A model generated the notes under the pieces. That model worked only from the letters and a program-made list of their open reading frames with translations, made no database searches and was not told where the DNA came from. A DNA stretch of 64,000 nt from Chitinophaga caseinilytica. Its GTDB lineage: Bacteria > Bacteroidota > Bacteroidia > Chitinophagales > Chitinophagaceae. The position numbers were made by a program, and so were the translations under genes. The stretch covers positions 5,129,001 through 5,193,000 of the forward strand of contig NZ_CP150096.1 of assembly GCF_038396765.1 (NCBI RefSeq). Reading direction: 5' to 3'. Of the stretch, positions 9,183-18,552 are shown in pieces (positions within the stretch are counted from its first letter, which is position 1; each line of letters begins with the position of its first letter).

Positions 9183-11874
9183 ACTTATTTTCATACCGCT
9201 TTTCATCCTCTTTTCCGTAACGGCTGCGGCGCAAAACCTTTCGCTGGCGGGCACCTGGCAGTTTGCCACCGACTCGCTGGACAAAGGGATTTCCGAAGGC
9301 TGGCAAAACAAAACCTTCACGCAAACGCTCCGCCTGCCCGGCACGCTCGACGATGCCGGCGTGGGCGCGAAGCCTTCGCTGTCGGCCGATTCGCTTACCC
9401 GCAGCGTGATGCTCATGCTGTCCAGGAAGCACCGCTACATCGGCCCGGCCTGGTATGCGCGCGAGATCGTTGTTCCCCAAAACTGGAAAGGGAACGAGGT
9501 ATCTCTTTTCCTCGAGCGCGTGCTCTGGACCACCCACGTCTGGATCGACGGCAGGGAAATCGGTACGCGGGAACTGCTCAGCACGCCGCACCGGTACGAT
9601 CTCGGCAAATCGCTCACGCCCGGCAAACACCGCATCGTTGTCCGGGTGGATAACCGCCGGCAGTACGACATGAGCTCCAACAACATGGCGCACGCCTATA
9701 CAGACGGCACGCAGATCATGTGGAACGGGCTCCTGGGCAAGCTGGAACTGCAATCCCGGCCAGCGGCGCACATTACCAATGTGCAAACCTGGCCCGACCT
9801 GCAACACCGCATACTTCGCATCACTATAAACGTTATGAACGCGGGCCCCGTTTCGTCCGGGACCCTGCTTTTACAAACCGCCCGTTTGAAGAAAGCGGTG
9901 CCGGTCCAACTGAAAGAAGGGGAAAACAAAGTGGAAACGGAATTGACGGTGCCGGAGGGATTTGCGGAGTGGGACGAGTTCAAACCCGTGCTGCACACAC
10001 TTTCCGCCGAGCTGAAAACGCCCGTTTCGGCGCACCGCCAACAGCTGCGTTTCGGCTGGCGCGAAATCACCAACAAGAATGCGCAATTGCAGATCAACGG
10101 CAAGCGCATGTTCCTCCGCGGCACGCTGGAATGCGCCATTTTCCCACTCACCGGCCACCCGCCGATGGACCGTAAAGGCTGGGCGAAAGTGTTTTCTTCC
10201 GCCAAAGCTTACGGCCTCAACCATTTGCGCTTCCATTCGTGGTGCCCGCCGGAAGCGGCTTTCGCCGTGGCGGACTCGATGGGGTTCTATTTGCAGGCGG
10301 AGCTTCCGTTCTGGAACAATAACGCCGGGAAAGATACCGCCATGAACCGCTGGCTGGCGCTGGAAGCGGAACACATCAGCCGCGAATACGGCCACCATCC
10401 CTCGTTCGCGTTCTGGAGCATGGGCAATGAGCTGGAAGGAAATTTCGACTGGCTGGAAACGATGGTGGCGCAGCTGAAGAAAGCCGATCCCCGTCACCTC
10501 TATACCACCACCAGCTTCACGTTCCAGAAAGATCACGGCGGCTGGCCCGAACCGGGCGACGAGTTCTTCATCACCCAATGGACGAAAAAAGGATGGGTGC
10601 GCGGACAAGGCATCTTCAATACCATCGCCCCATCTTTCAACAACGACTATACCAAAGAAACGGAAGGCCTGCCCGTGCCGATCATCACGCATGAGATCGG
10701 GCAATATTCCGTGTTCCCGAATATGGAGGAGATCAAAAAGTACACCGGCGTCCTCGACCCGCTGAACTTCAAAGCCGTCCGGAACGATCTGCAAAGAAAG
10801 GGTTTGCTGCACCTGGCGCCCGCTTTCCTCCAATCGAGCGGGAAATTCGCGGCGCTGTTATATAAGGAAGAGATCGAACGGGCGATGAAGACGAAGTACT
10901 TCAGCGGTTTCCAGCTGCTGGACCTGCACGACTTCCCCGGCCAGGGCACCGCCCTCATCGGCATCCTCGACGCGTTCTGGGACAGTAAGGGCCTCGTAAC
11001 GCCCGCGGAGCACCGGATGTACTGTCAACCTGCGGTACCGCTCCTCCGGTTCGAAAAAGCCAGCTACCGCAACAGGGAAACTTTCTCCGCAGCTGCGGAA
11101 GCGGCCAATTTCAGCGGCGGCATCCTCCACAACGTTACGCCCGAATGGATCGTTTCCGGGAAAGACGGGAAAGTGCTGTTCCGCGGAAAGCTCCGCCAGC
11201 AGAATATCCCCGAAGGTACGGGGCAGCAACTGGGTGAATTCGGTTTCCCCCTGGCAGGGATCGCCAAAGCCACGGCGCTGACCATCGAACTGCGGATCGG
11301 TGAAAGGCACAACCGCTGGAACATCTGGGTGTATCCCGAAAAACAAACCGACGAATTCTCCGGCGTTCACTATACCCGTTCCGCCACCGAAGCCATGACG
11401 CTCCTCGCCGAAGGCAAAAAAGTGCTCCTCAACCCCGACACCGCGAACATCCGCGGCGTGGCGGGCCGCTTTGCACCGGTGTTCTGGAGCCCGGTCCATT
11501 TCCCCGACCAGCCTGGTACCATGGGCGTGCTCTGCGACCCGAAGCACCCTGCCCTGGCGGATTTCCCGACAGAAGCATGGTCAGACTGGCAGTGGTGGCA
11601 CATCATCACCGCCTCCAAAACCATGGTGCTCGATGAGCTTCCGCCCATCGACCCGGTTGTGCGCGTGATCGACAACTTCTTCAAAAACCGTAAAATGGCG
11701 AATGTCATCGAAGCAAAGGTTGGCAGCGGCAAACTGATGCTCGTGTCCGCCAACCTGACCAACGACCCCGGTGCGCAGCAGCTCAAACGTAGTTTGATGG
11801 CTTATATGCACGGGGGGCGCTTCCAACCGAAAACTACCCTGACGGTTGAACAGGTGCAATCGTTATTGAAATAG
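9175..11874 (+). CDS. Glycoside hydrolase family 2 (beta-galactosidase/glucuronidase-like)
   Basis: This 899-residue hydrolase starts at an ATG at 9175 that overlaps the DUF5107 stop; the longer upstream frame lacks the signal peptide this start gives (cleavage after A-A-A-Q near residue 20). It contains the GH2 jelly-roll sugar-binding domain (about 25-195), an Ig-like domain (200-300) and a TIM barrel (300 onward). The acid/base is E419 in W-S-M-G-N-E-L and the nucleophile is probably E507 in I-T-H-E-I-G. The C-terminal 300 residues are an accessory beta-rich region. It closes the GH30 operon and would trim the oligosaccharides made by the endo-enzyme. GH2 specificity (galactose, glucuronate, mannose or arabinose) cannot be decided here. 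Confidence 0.88.
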   Translation: MHRLIFIPLFILFSVTAAAQNLSLAGTWQFATDSLDKGISEGWQNKTFTQTLRLPGTLDDAGVGAKPSLSADSLTRSVMLMLSRKHRYIGPAWYAREIVVPQNWKGNEVSLFLERVLWTTHVWIDGREIGTRELLSTPHRYDLGKSLTPGKHRIVVRVDNRRQYDMSSNNMAHAYTDGTQIMWNGLLGKLELQSRPAAHITNVQTWPDLQHRILRITINVMNAGPVSSGTLLLQTARLKKAVPVQLKEGENKVETELTVPEGFAEWDEFKPVLHTLSAELKTPVSAHRQQLRFGWREITNKNAQLQINGKRMFLRGTLECAIFPLTGHPPMDRKGWAKVFSSAKAYGLNHLRFHSWCPPEAAFAVADSMGFYLQAELPFWNNNAGKDTAMNRWLALEAEHISREYGHHPSFAFWSMGNELEGNFDWLETMVAQLKKADPRHLYTTTSFTFQKDHGGWPEPGDEFFITQWTKKGWVRGQGIFNTIAPSFNNDYTKETEGLPVPIITHEIGQYSVFPNMEEIKKYTGVLDPLNFKAVRNDLQRKGLLHLAPAFLQSSGKFAALLYKEEIERAMKTKYFSGFQLLDLHDFPGQGTALIGILDAFWDSKGLVTPAEHRMYCQPAVPLLRFEKASYRNRETFSAAAEAANFSGGILHNVTPEWIVSGKDGKVLFRGKLRQQNIPEGTGQQLGEFGFPLAGIAKATALTIELRIGERHNRWNIWVYPEKQTDEFSGVHYTRSATEAMTLLAEGKKVLLNPDTANIRGVAGRFAPVFWSPVHFPDQPGTMGVLCDPKHPALADFPTEAWSDWQWWHIITASKTMVLDELPPIDPVVRVIDNFFKNRKMANVIEAKVGSGKLMLVSANLTNDPGAQQLKRSLMAYMHGGRFQPKTTLTVEQVQSLLK

Positions 11875-11907
11875 GCACGCGTCTTTTTTACATATGGCTC
11901 ATGAAAC

Positions 11908-11937
11908 GTACCGACGGTAACTTTTTACCGTCGGTAC
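11908..11937. terminator. Perfect 13-bp hairpin between convergent genes
   Basis: Positions 11908-11920 and 11925-11937 are exact reverse complements separated by a four-base loop. The hairpin lies 33 bases after the GH2 stop and before the end of a convergent small gene. There is no T-run on either side directly after the stem (a T6 run lies just before it on the plus strand), so it is an atypical terminator or an RNA 3'-end stabilising element. Confidence 0.5.
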
Positions 11938-11968
11938 CTGGGCCAAATCCTACCCTACCCAATTCATA

Positions 11969-12247
11969 TCACTTCACCAACCATAAACTGATCATCCGCC
12001 ACACTGCCACGAGTAGGAGCAGCACGTACACCCAACTTATTGCCTGCTTATACCTGCGCGCCACGAAAAATCCGACCATCAACAATGGCGTCAGCGCGCC
12101 ATACACAAACCACAAAAAAACGACGGAATCCTCGTCAAGCTGCTTCAATTCCGGCTCCCATTCGTATTTGTAAGGGGATATGACAAGTGTTATGAAAAAC
12201 AAAAAACCGGCTGCGACGATCAAAAAAATATGCGTTGCGACTTTCAT
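11969..12247 (-). CDS. Small hypothetical membrane protein
   Basis: I do not recognise this 92-residue protein. The ATG at 12247 is preferred over the longer frame (to 12352), because the longer version would read through a terminator hairpin at 12314-12336. Three hydrophobic segments are visible, at about residues 5-22, 42-60 and 68-88, separated by an acidic loop (E-W-E-P-E-L-K-Q-L-D-E-D), and the protein ends in W-L-V-K. It stands alone between convergent and same-strand operons. The opposite-strand frame at 11901-12173 has no family resemblance and was not called. No function is proposed. Confidence 0.55.
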   Translation of the reverse strand: MKVATHIFLIVAAGFLFFITLVISPYKYEWEPELKQLDEDSVVFLWFVYGALTPLLMVGFFVARRYKQAISWVYVLLLLVAVWRMISLWLVK

Positions 12248-12313
12248 GACGGATAGCGTATGTATGATTGGAGTAATATAATTACACATTAAATTTAGCC
12301 TGCGCAAATAAAA

Positions 12314-12336
12314 AAAGCCACCGCGAAGGTGGCTTT
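12314..12336 (-). terminator. Rho-independent terminator of the sigma/SusCD/phosphatase operon
   Basis: On the minus strand a 9-bp stem (arms 12328-12336 and 12314-12322) with a 5-base loop is followed by a run of T residues (complement of the A-run at about 12308-12316). It lies about 125 bases past the stop of the PafA-like gene at 12461 and fits as the end of the minus-strand transcript. Confidence 0.8.
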
Positions 12337-12460
12337 CGATCCATTCCGACAAGTTTTAAGGCCGGGAGGCACTTACTTCCCGGGGCCTTATGCCCTGTCT
12401 GCCGATTGGCCTGAGCCGCCAGACCGGCTTGCTATTGTCTGCTCTTTCAACGTTTGCTTA

Positions 12461-14116
12461 TTAAGGTTTATCTGCCCGGATGGCCTCCCCGATCACGTGC
12501 CCGATGTTTCCGCTCGGCACCTGGATGTTGAGCAGGGCGGCTACCGTGGGCGCGATGTCGGTCATGCCCATTGTCCGGAAGCTGCGGCCGCCGCTGTTGA
12601 TGCCCCAGCCCATCCATACGAGCGGAATGTGGGCGTCGTACGGGTACCAGAGGCCGTGCGTGGCGCCTTTGCGGCTGCCGTTCTTCACGCCGGAATTCAT
12701 GATGATGATGATATCGCCGCCGCGTTTGCGGTTATAGCCGTTTTGCAGCATCGTTTGAAGGGGCTCGTGCAGACCGGCGGTACCGATTTCCGGGAGCCAG
12801 ACAGCATCGGCGATCTCCGGCACTTCACGGAGGCGGCGGATGATGAAGTCCGACACGGCTTTCATGTCTGCGTTCTTCGCCGCGAAAGCGGGCCGGTCGA
12901 GGTACAACTGATCGGCCGCCGTAGCCATGATGGCGTTTTTCACACCGTATATTTTTTCCAGATCGGTATTGAGCGATGCGATAACGCCTTTTCCGTCCAG
13001 CGTTCCCGTAGGCAGACGATGTTCTTCGAGATATCCGGGGGAATGGGACACACCATGGTCGGCCGTGATGAAATACAACCAGTTCCCTTTCCCGAAACGA
13101 CCGTCGAGATACCCGAAGAAATCGGCGAGGTCTTTATCGAGCCGTAGGTACACATCTTCCGTTTCGATGGAATTCGGGCCGAATTGATGGCCCACCGCAT
13201 CGGGCGAGGAAAAGCTCACGGCCAGGAAATCCGTCGCCTTACCGCTTCCCAGCCCATACCCCTCGATGGCCGCTTTGGCGAATTCGAAAGTGAGCGTGTT
13301 GCCGAAAGGCGTGGAACGGATGGAACCGCTTTCCATGCCGGTGAAGCTGTGCGGAAAAACCGGCGCCTGCTCATGTTTGAAAGTGTTTTCGTAGTTTTTG
13401 TCGTCTGCCTCGCTGAGATGGTAAGTGGAAATGGGATAGAGCGTTTCCCATCCTTTAGCCAGCAACGCCTGCGGACGCCTCGCCGCGTTGTATTGCTTTG
13501 CCCAGCCGGGCAGTTCCTGCATGTAATACGTGCTCGTGATCCAGTTGCCGGAACCGCCGTCGTACCAGAAAGCCGCGTTGGCCGCATGGCCCGCGGGGAG
13601 GATGGAGCCCCTGTCCTTCAGCGCCACGCCGACTACTTTGCTTTCGTAGTTCGTGGCCATGCGCAGCTCGTCGGTCACGGTGGTGGTAAGCATGTTCCGG
13701 GGCGACATACCGCCTTTGGTGGCCGAAATCCCGACCGGCATTACCGAGCTGTCTTCCGTGCAATACACGCCCCTGCCCTTTTCCCGGCTGAACCAGTCGT
13801 TATCCATAATCCCATGTACGGCGGGCACGCTGCCGGTGTAAACGGATGTATGTCCACAGGCGGTAACGGTAGGCGCGTAATTGATGTAAGTCTGTTCGCA
13901 TCGGAACCCTTCGCGCAGGAGCCTTTTAAACCCGCCATCGCCGTAGCGTTCAGCGTACCGGTACAGGAAATCCCAGCGCATCTGGTCTACCATCATCCCC
14001 ACTACTATTTTCGGGCGGCCCGCTCGCCGCTGCTGCGTCTGGGCCTGCGCGGCTTCTGTTAGCAGCAGTGTCATGGCCAATACGGGCATGGCCCGGCGGA
14101 TAAAAGTCTGTATCAT
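12461..14116 (-). CDS. PafA-type alkaline phosphatase
   Basis: The 551-residue protein has a signal peptide (cleavage near A-Q-A-Q, residue 26) and belongs to the alkaline phosphatase superfamily. It matches the PafA subgroup of Flavobacteria/Chryseobacterium at the active site: D44 in V-D-Q-M-R-W-D, nucleophile T85 in P-T-V-T-A-x-G-H-T-S, N106, the K-D-R signature (K167, R169), D-x-x-x-H in S-P-D-A-V-G-H-Q-F-G, D-H in T-A-D-H-G-V-S-H, and a late H in D-A-H-I-P. PafA enzymes are periplasmic phosphomonoesterases with two zinc ions. It is the last gene of the operon led by the ECF sigma factor and SusC/D, which suggests it dephosphorylates imported glycan fragments, not merely that it scavenges phosphate. 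A phosphodiesterase role is less likely given the K-D-R motif. Confidence 0.88.
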   Translation of the reverse strand: MIQTFIRRAMPVLAMTLLLTEAAQAQTQQRRAGRPKIVVGMMVDQMRWDFLYRYAERYGDGGFKRLLREGFRCEQTYINYAPTVTACGHTSVYTGSVPAVHGIMDNDWFSREKGRGVYCTEDSSVMPVGISATKGGMSPRNMLTTTVTDELRMATNYESKVVGVALKDRGSILPAGHAANAAFWYDGGSGNWITSTYYMQELPGWAKQYNAARRPQALLAKGWETLYPISTYHLSEADDKNYENTFKHEQAPVFPHSFTGMESGSIRSTPFGNTLTFEFAKAAIEGYGLGSGKATDFLAVSFSSPDAVGHQFGPNSIETEDVYLRLDKDLADFFGYLDGRFGKGNWLYFITADHGVSHSPGYLEEHRLPTGTLDGKGVIASLNTDLEKIYGVKNAIMATAADQLYLDRPAFAAKNADMKAVSDFIIRRLREVPEIADAVWLPEIGTAGLHEPLQTMLQNGYNRKRGGDIIIIMNSGVKNGSRKGATHGLWYPYDAHIPLVWMGWGINSGGRSFRTMGMTDIAPTVAALLNIQVPSGNIGHVIGEAIRADKP

Positions 14117-14134
14117 GGTTTCGTTGATTTCGGT

Positions 14135-16273
14135 TTATTCGATCACCTTCAGGTAACGGGCCATCCAGTATGGCAGCAGGTATTCATCGCCCGCGAGCTC
14201 CGTTCTGCCGCCATTGCCGCCATCGAGGTTGAAAGCGTTGGCATTGTGGCGGTGAAGCGGCTGTTCGTCAAGCGGGATGAGCGTTTCGGTGGTTTGGCCA
14301 CGGAAATTCTCGGGAATAAAGGTCAGATCCTGCCGGTGAGAATTTTTGATCTTCCAGCTGATCATATCCATGGGGAAAGTGCGCAGCCACCAGATCGTCG
14401 CTTCCTCGTCGAAATCGCCGATAAGGCCTTTGGTGATGAGGTTCCACACCGCGTTCTTCTCGGGCCGTTCTACTTCCCAGTGGTTGCGGATGGCGCCGGC
14501 GTACTGGCGTTTCAGGTCGTCGTTGTACGCGTATCGGTACAGCACCCAGTACGTCAGGAAAGCCATTTCATCGTCCGAATGGTTCCAGGGGCCGGTGCCC
14601 ATATCGATGCCATCGTGGAAATAGCCTTTCGTGGGCGCGATCTTCCGGTAATCGATCTGGATATTCTGAAGATAATGATGTTTGTTGAGCAATTTCATCC
14701 CTTCGGTCTTGTATTTTTCCTTGCCGGTGAGCGCATAGGCCAGTTGCAGCCCGGCGATGATGGTGGTGCTGCCGAGGCGGCGGTCGCCGATGGTTTCGGG
14801 GTACCAGTTGATGTATTCCGGGTTCCAGCGGCCCCAAAGGGTGGGTTTGTTATCGATGTCTACGAGGTACCATTTGTTGTCGATGATATGGGTCATGATC
14901 TTGTCCATAAAATCGGCCACGCGCCGTTTTTCGTCGGTCGTTTCGGCGACCATTTCATTGAGTACCGCGGCGATCCAGATGTAGGCCACGAATTCGTCGG
15001 AGCTGGTGTGCCCTTTCCATTCCCATTCCGGATCGGGGGAATCGCGCCAGCGCTCGGGATCGGAGTTTTTGTAGCCTTTCCGCTCGAACGTGCGGCTGGG
15101 GAAACCTTTGAGCTGGTTGATGGACAATATCCTTTCGAACGCCTCGAACGCTTCCCAGGCGAAGCGCTTGGCTTCGGGCTCGCGGGTGGTGGCGTACCGG
15201 AATGCCTGGCTGCCGAGGTAGAAGCTGCTCCACAGCCCGTCGTTGTCCGTATCGGCCATTTCGGCGGTGCGGACGTCGCCCGGGGTAAGGAGATGGATGT
15301 TGGCGATGAAACCGTAACGGATATGCCGGGTGCGGATTTTCCGCTGGAAGTAGTCCGTCTTTTCCGCGAGCGACTGCCGCCTGAACGCGATCCTGTTGAG
15401 CCCGGAGGGAGTGAGGATCCAGATATTGCCGTCTTTATCGGTCGCCATATCTTTCACCTCATCCTGGTCGAGCCAGCGCCCGGAAGCAAAGTAACGGTAT
15501 CCCCCCGATCCATTCTCCGTATAGGCGCCTTCGTTGGTGCCGGCCCAGATTTTCCCGTCGGCAACCATGAGGCGGCCAACAGCAGGTACCGGTACTTTAC
15601 GCTGCAGTGTCATGGCCGTATCGCCGTTCTCGCGGCGGATGGCGTAATATCCCGCAGGCGTTCCCAACAAAATATCGTTCCCGCGGAAAGCCACGGTGCG
15701 CACGTCTTTCCCGGCATGCAGCCGTTGCAGCGCTTTGCCGGCCAAGCGGTACAGCGCTTTCGGCGTCAGTGCGTAAAAAATGCCGTCGTTCACGAACAGT
15801 TCGCGCACGCCTTCTTCGGGCGCGTCGAGCATTTGGATGTTTTTCCCTTCGGCCACGGCCAGTTTCCCTTTGCCGGAAAGCAACGCGTTGCCGGCAGCGT
15901 TCACGACCGCGCGGTCGTAGGTGCCGGCCGGGAACGTCACGTAGGGGACGCCGGCGTAGCCGTTGGTAATGAGTTTATCGCCGAGCAGGTAGTACAGATG
16001 CCCGTGGGTTTCCTGGGCGGTCACGTCTACCGGGATTTTATCGGCCAGCGGCCGGAAGCGCACATCGCGCACCACGTCGTTTTCCGTGAAGTAATACAAT
16101 CCCTCTTTGGCGAGCACGTGCACATTGTTATTGTAATCCGTCACCAGTTTGAGGGGATGGATGCCCTTGGGCAGCGGGTATTTGCTGGATACGGCCTGCG
16201 CGAAAGGCTCGTCTGGCCCGGAAGCCCATGCGGGTGCGGAAATTGCCAACAGGCAAAATAGGATTCTATGCAT
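14135..16273 (-). CDS. Propeller plus alpha-helical barrel protein of unknown function
   Basis: The start is the ATG at 16273, which gives a clear signal peptide (cleavage near A-W-A-S, residue 18); the longer frame is spurious. The 712-residue protein has an N-terminal region (about 30-310) of short beta-rich repeats ending in a D-K-D-G-N-I-W-I-L-T-P-S-G-L type Reg_prop motif, suggesting a beta-propeller. The rest (about 330-712) is rich in amphipathic helices with many Trp, Tyr, Asp and Glu residues and resembles the (alpha/alpha)6 barrels of polysaccharide-processing enzymes. I cannot assign a family. It lies between the GH67N-like gene (14-base gap) and the PafA-like gene (18-base gap), so a role in the same glycan pathway is likely. 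Periplasmic location is inferred. Confidence 0.7.
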   Translation of the reverse strand: MHRILFCLLAISAPAWASGPDEPFAQAVSSKYPLPKGIHPLKLVTDYNNNVHVLAKEGLYYFTENDVVRDVRFRPLADKIPVDVTAQETHGHLYYLLGDKLITNGYAGVPYVTFPAGTYDRAVVNAAGNALLSGKGKLAVAEGKNIQMLDAPEEGVRELFVNDGIFYALTPKALYRLAGKALQRLHAGKDVRTVAFRGNDILLGTPAGYYAIRRENGDTAMTLQRKVPVPAVGRLMVADGKIWAGTNEGAYTENGSGGYRYFASGRWLDQDEVKDMATDKDGNIWILTPSGLNRIAFRRQSLAEKTDYFQRKIRTRHIRYGFIANIHLLTPGDVRTAEMADTDNDGLWSSFYLGSQAFRYATTREPEAKRFAWEAFEAFERILSINQLKGFPSRTFERKGYKNSDPERWRDSPDPEWEWKGHTSSDEFVAYIWIAAVLNEMVAETTDEKRRVADFMDKIMTHIIDNKWYLVDIDNKPTLWGRWNPEYINWYPETIGDRRLGSTTIIAGLQLAYALTGKEKYKTEGMKLLNKHHYLQNIQIDYRKIAPTKGYFHDGIDMGTGPWNHSDDEMAFLTYWVLYRYAYNDDLKRQYAGAIRNHWEVERPEKNAVWNLITKGLIGDFDEEATIWWLRTFPMDMISWKIKNSHRQDLTFIPENFRGQTTETLIPLDEQPLHRHNANAFNLDGGNGGRTELAGDEYLLPYWMARYLKVIE

Positions 16274-16287
16274 TTTGGTTGCTTTTT

Positions 16288-18552
16288 TTATCGTTTGATG
16301 AGCCACACCTCGGCTACGCGGGAATGCTGTCGCCAGTTGAGGTGCTCTTCGTCGATGGCGTCCCAGGTTAATAAGAGACTGCCGGTTTTCGTCAATTCCT
16401 GCGGAACGGGGAATTCCTTGATCTCCCCGATCCCTTTGCCATACACGGTCGCTTTCAATCGCTGGCCGTTGGCGCGCACGAGGCTTTCGCCGTACCCGGA
16501 AATCCGCACGGTGTATTGCGCCGAGGTGTCGAGCCGGTCGTACCGCATGGCCGTGGGCCAGCGCATGCTCGTCATCCACGACAGCCGTTTGCGGCTCATC
16601 CCGCCGTCCCACCAGTCGAAGCCCGGGTTATCGCTCCGGCGCATGAGGGGGTCGGTGTTGAGGTCTTCTCCGCGCACCACGTGCTGGCTTTTTCCCACAT
16701 GCCCGACGTCATCATAGAAACTCCCCGGCCCGGGATCTTCCCACCGGGCGATGGTGTCTATGGCCAGGCGCTGTTCCGCCGGGGGCAGTTGCCGGATGCG
16801 TTTGAATTCGTCTTCGAGCCACCAGCGGTTGTTGAGCGGGCGGTCCACGAAATCCAGCACAGCACCTCGTTCCGGCCCGGAAGCCTTGTATTTCTTCACG
16901 CTCGTCTGCAAAGCCACCGAGCGGAAAAGCGCCTCGCACAATTCCACGATCCGGTTCCGCCAGGCCGGCATCACACAGGAATCGGCCCGGGAAAGTATGT
17001 TTTCGGCTTCGCGCATCGCCTGCGGACCAGCCAGCAAAGCCTTACAGGCCGCGGTTTCCAGTTCGCTTTCCCGGATCTGGCGAAGCCGGGTATATGCATC
17101 ATAATAAGCGCGGAGCAGCATCATCTGCCAGCGCCAGTCGCCCTTGAGCGCGGGCGCCGCAGCTTCCAGGCGCTGCCAGTGGCTCAGCGTAGCGGCGATG
17201 CCGCCGTTCTCCACGATTGGGCCTACCCAATTCCGCTCCAGCGCCAGGATGCCGTCTGCCGCCGCATCGCGGACGTCCGGCCCCCAGAAAAAGGAAGCGT
17301 ACTGGCGGACGGTTTCCCGCGGATCGGCGTTCGCGTTCCAGCCCAGTTGGTTCCAGACCATTTTGTTCAGATCGTCGTGCGCCCCGTCGGAATAACCGAT
17401 GAAGCCGTCGATGAAAGGCTCAATGGCGCGGTAAGCCATGGAATAGTAGTATGGTTGCGGGTTCACGGGCTCACGGCCCAGTGTGAACGCGAAAGCGGGA
17501 TCGAACCAGGCTACGGGGAAATCGGCCCGCACGGTATGCGTGATGTCCGGGTAATGCCGCAGTTTGTATGGCGCAGATATGGCCGAACGGGTATCTTCCG
17601 GCGAAGGGCTCCCCGGGCCTACGACCAGCCCTGCCAGCCAGCGCGGCTTTTTATCGCGGATGTAATCGTACACGAATTTGCACTGGGCCGGCTCGAAACC
17701 TTGCAGCGACAGCCATATCATCGCTTTCGGATGGAATTTCTTCAGGGGAACGGACAGTTCTTCCAACAGCGGGATTACCAGCTCCGGCGGATTGTTGCCG
17801 GGATCGCCCCCGGGAAAGAAAACCGCGTCGAGGCGGGGACTTTCACGGAAGAGCGTATCGAACTGGCGAAGGAAGTAGTTGCGTTTGGAAGTGTCGTTCA
17901 AATCGAACGTAGCCGGCGTCCACACCCAATAATCGGCGTCATAACGCTGGCAGATTTCCGACATCCGGCGCGTCATCTCCCGCGACGACACGGTGAAATG
18001 CGGGGAAGCCGGCATGAAGGGAATGGCTTCGATGCTGTTGGCACCAAAAATGATTTGCTCGCGGATGTAGCGGTCGTATTGCGCCGGCGTCCATCCGTCG
18101 TAAGAATTCGCGAGGTTGCGGTAACCGATCTGGTGCCCGCGGATGGCCTTTTGCGGCGCGGCTTCCACATCCACCGAAACCGGCATTGTCACCGATCCTT
18201 TCCGCATCTCCATCAACCGCAACAATCGTCCTGCCCCGTATAGCAACCCTCTTTGCGGCGAGCCGGTGATCCGGAGCACCCTCCTCCCATTCCGATCGCC
18301 AGAAAGGATGGCGAAAGCCTCCGCGGCCAGCGGCCCTTCTTCCATCACTACCGCATCTCCGGCAGCAGGTAAAGTAGCCACCAGCGGCCACCGCAGCCCC
18401 GTTCTCCGGAAAACTTCCTCCTGCAGAACGGTGCCGGCGATATGGCCGGGCTTGCAAACGATCGATACCTGCCTCCACAGTCCACCCGGCGTATTACGGA
18501 TAGCCAGGCAGACGTGCGGAAACAGTAAGAGGGTCAAAAGGATTCGTCTCAT
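16288..18552 (-). CDS. Glycoside hydrolase-like protein with GH67-N/GH20b-like N-terminus
   Basis: This 754-residue exported protein (signal peptide about 1-17) starts with a small alpha/beta domain (about 25-130) like the non-catalytic N-terminal domain shared by GH67, GH20, GH84 and GH115 enzymes (R-R-V-L-R-I-T-G-S-P-Q-R-G-L-L-Y-G-A). A TIM-barrel-like region follows (about 135-430), including I-R-G-H-Q-I-G-Y-R, Y-W-V-W-T-P-A and F-F-P-G-G-D-P-G-N-N. A helical segment (430-600) and a C-terminal beta domain (about 600-754) complete it. The acidic pair expected of GH20 or GH84 is not obvious, so catalytic residues are not named. Its ATG overlaps the upstream phosphatase stop by four bases. 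It could be an alpha-glucuronidase-type or hexosaminidase-type enzyme of an unassigned family. Confidence 0.65.
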   Translation of the reverse strand: MRRILLTLLLFPHVCLAIRNTPGGLWRQVSIVCKPGHIAGTVLQEEVFRRTGLRWPLVATLPAAGDAVVMEEGPLAAEAFAILSGDRNGRRVLRITGSPQRGLLYGAGRLLRLMEMRKGSVTMPVSVDVEAAPQKAIRGHQIGYRNLANSYDGWTPAQYDRYIREQIIFGANSIEAIPFMPASPHFTVSSREMTRRMSEICQRYDADYWVWTPATFDLNDTSKRNYFLRQFDTLFRESPRLDAVFFPGGDPGNNPPELVIPLLEELSVPLKKFHPKAMIWLSLQGFEPAQCKFVYDYIRDKKPRWLAGLVVGPGSPSPEDTRSAISAPYKLRHYPDITHTVRADFPVAWFDPAFAFTLGREPVNPQPYYYSMAYRAIEPFIDGFIGYSDGAHDDLNKMVWNQLGWNANADPRETVRQYASFFWGPDVRDAAADGILALERNWVGPIVENGGIAATLSHWQRLEAAAPALKGDWRWQMMLLRAYYDAYTRLRQIRESELETAACKALLAGPQAMREAENILSRADSCVMPAWRNRIVELCEALFRSVALQTSVKKYKASGPERGAVLDFVDRPLNNRWWLEDEFKRIRQLPPAEQRLAIDTIARWEDPGPGSFYDDVGHVGKSQHVVRGEDLNTDPLMRRSDNPGFDWWDGGMSRKRLSWMTSMRWPTAMRYDRLDTSAQYTVRISGYGESLVRANGQRLKATVYGKGIGEIKEFPVPQELTKTGSLLLTWDAIDEEHLNWRQHSRVAEVWLIKR

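Noticed and set aside
7749..9416. 555-codon minus-strand open frame
   Set aside because: It is antisense to the DUF5107 and GH2 genes, has no family features, and arises from GC-rich codon bias in the real genes.
11901..12173. 90-codon plus-strand open frame
   Set aside because: It runs through the 11908-11937 hairpin and is less protein-like than the three-span frame on the minus strand.
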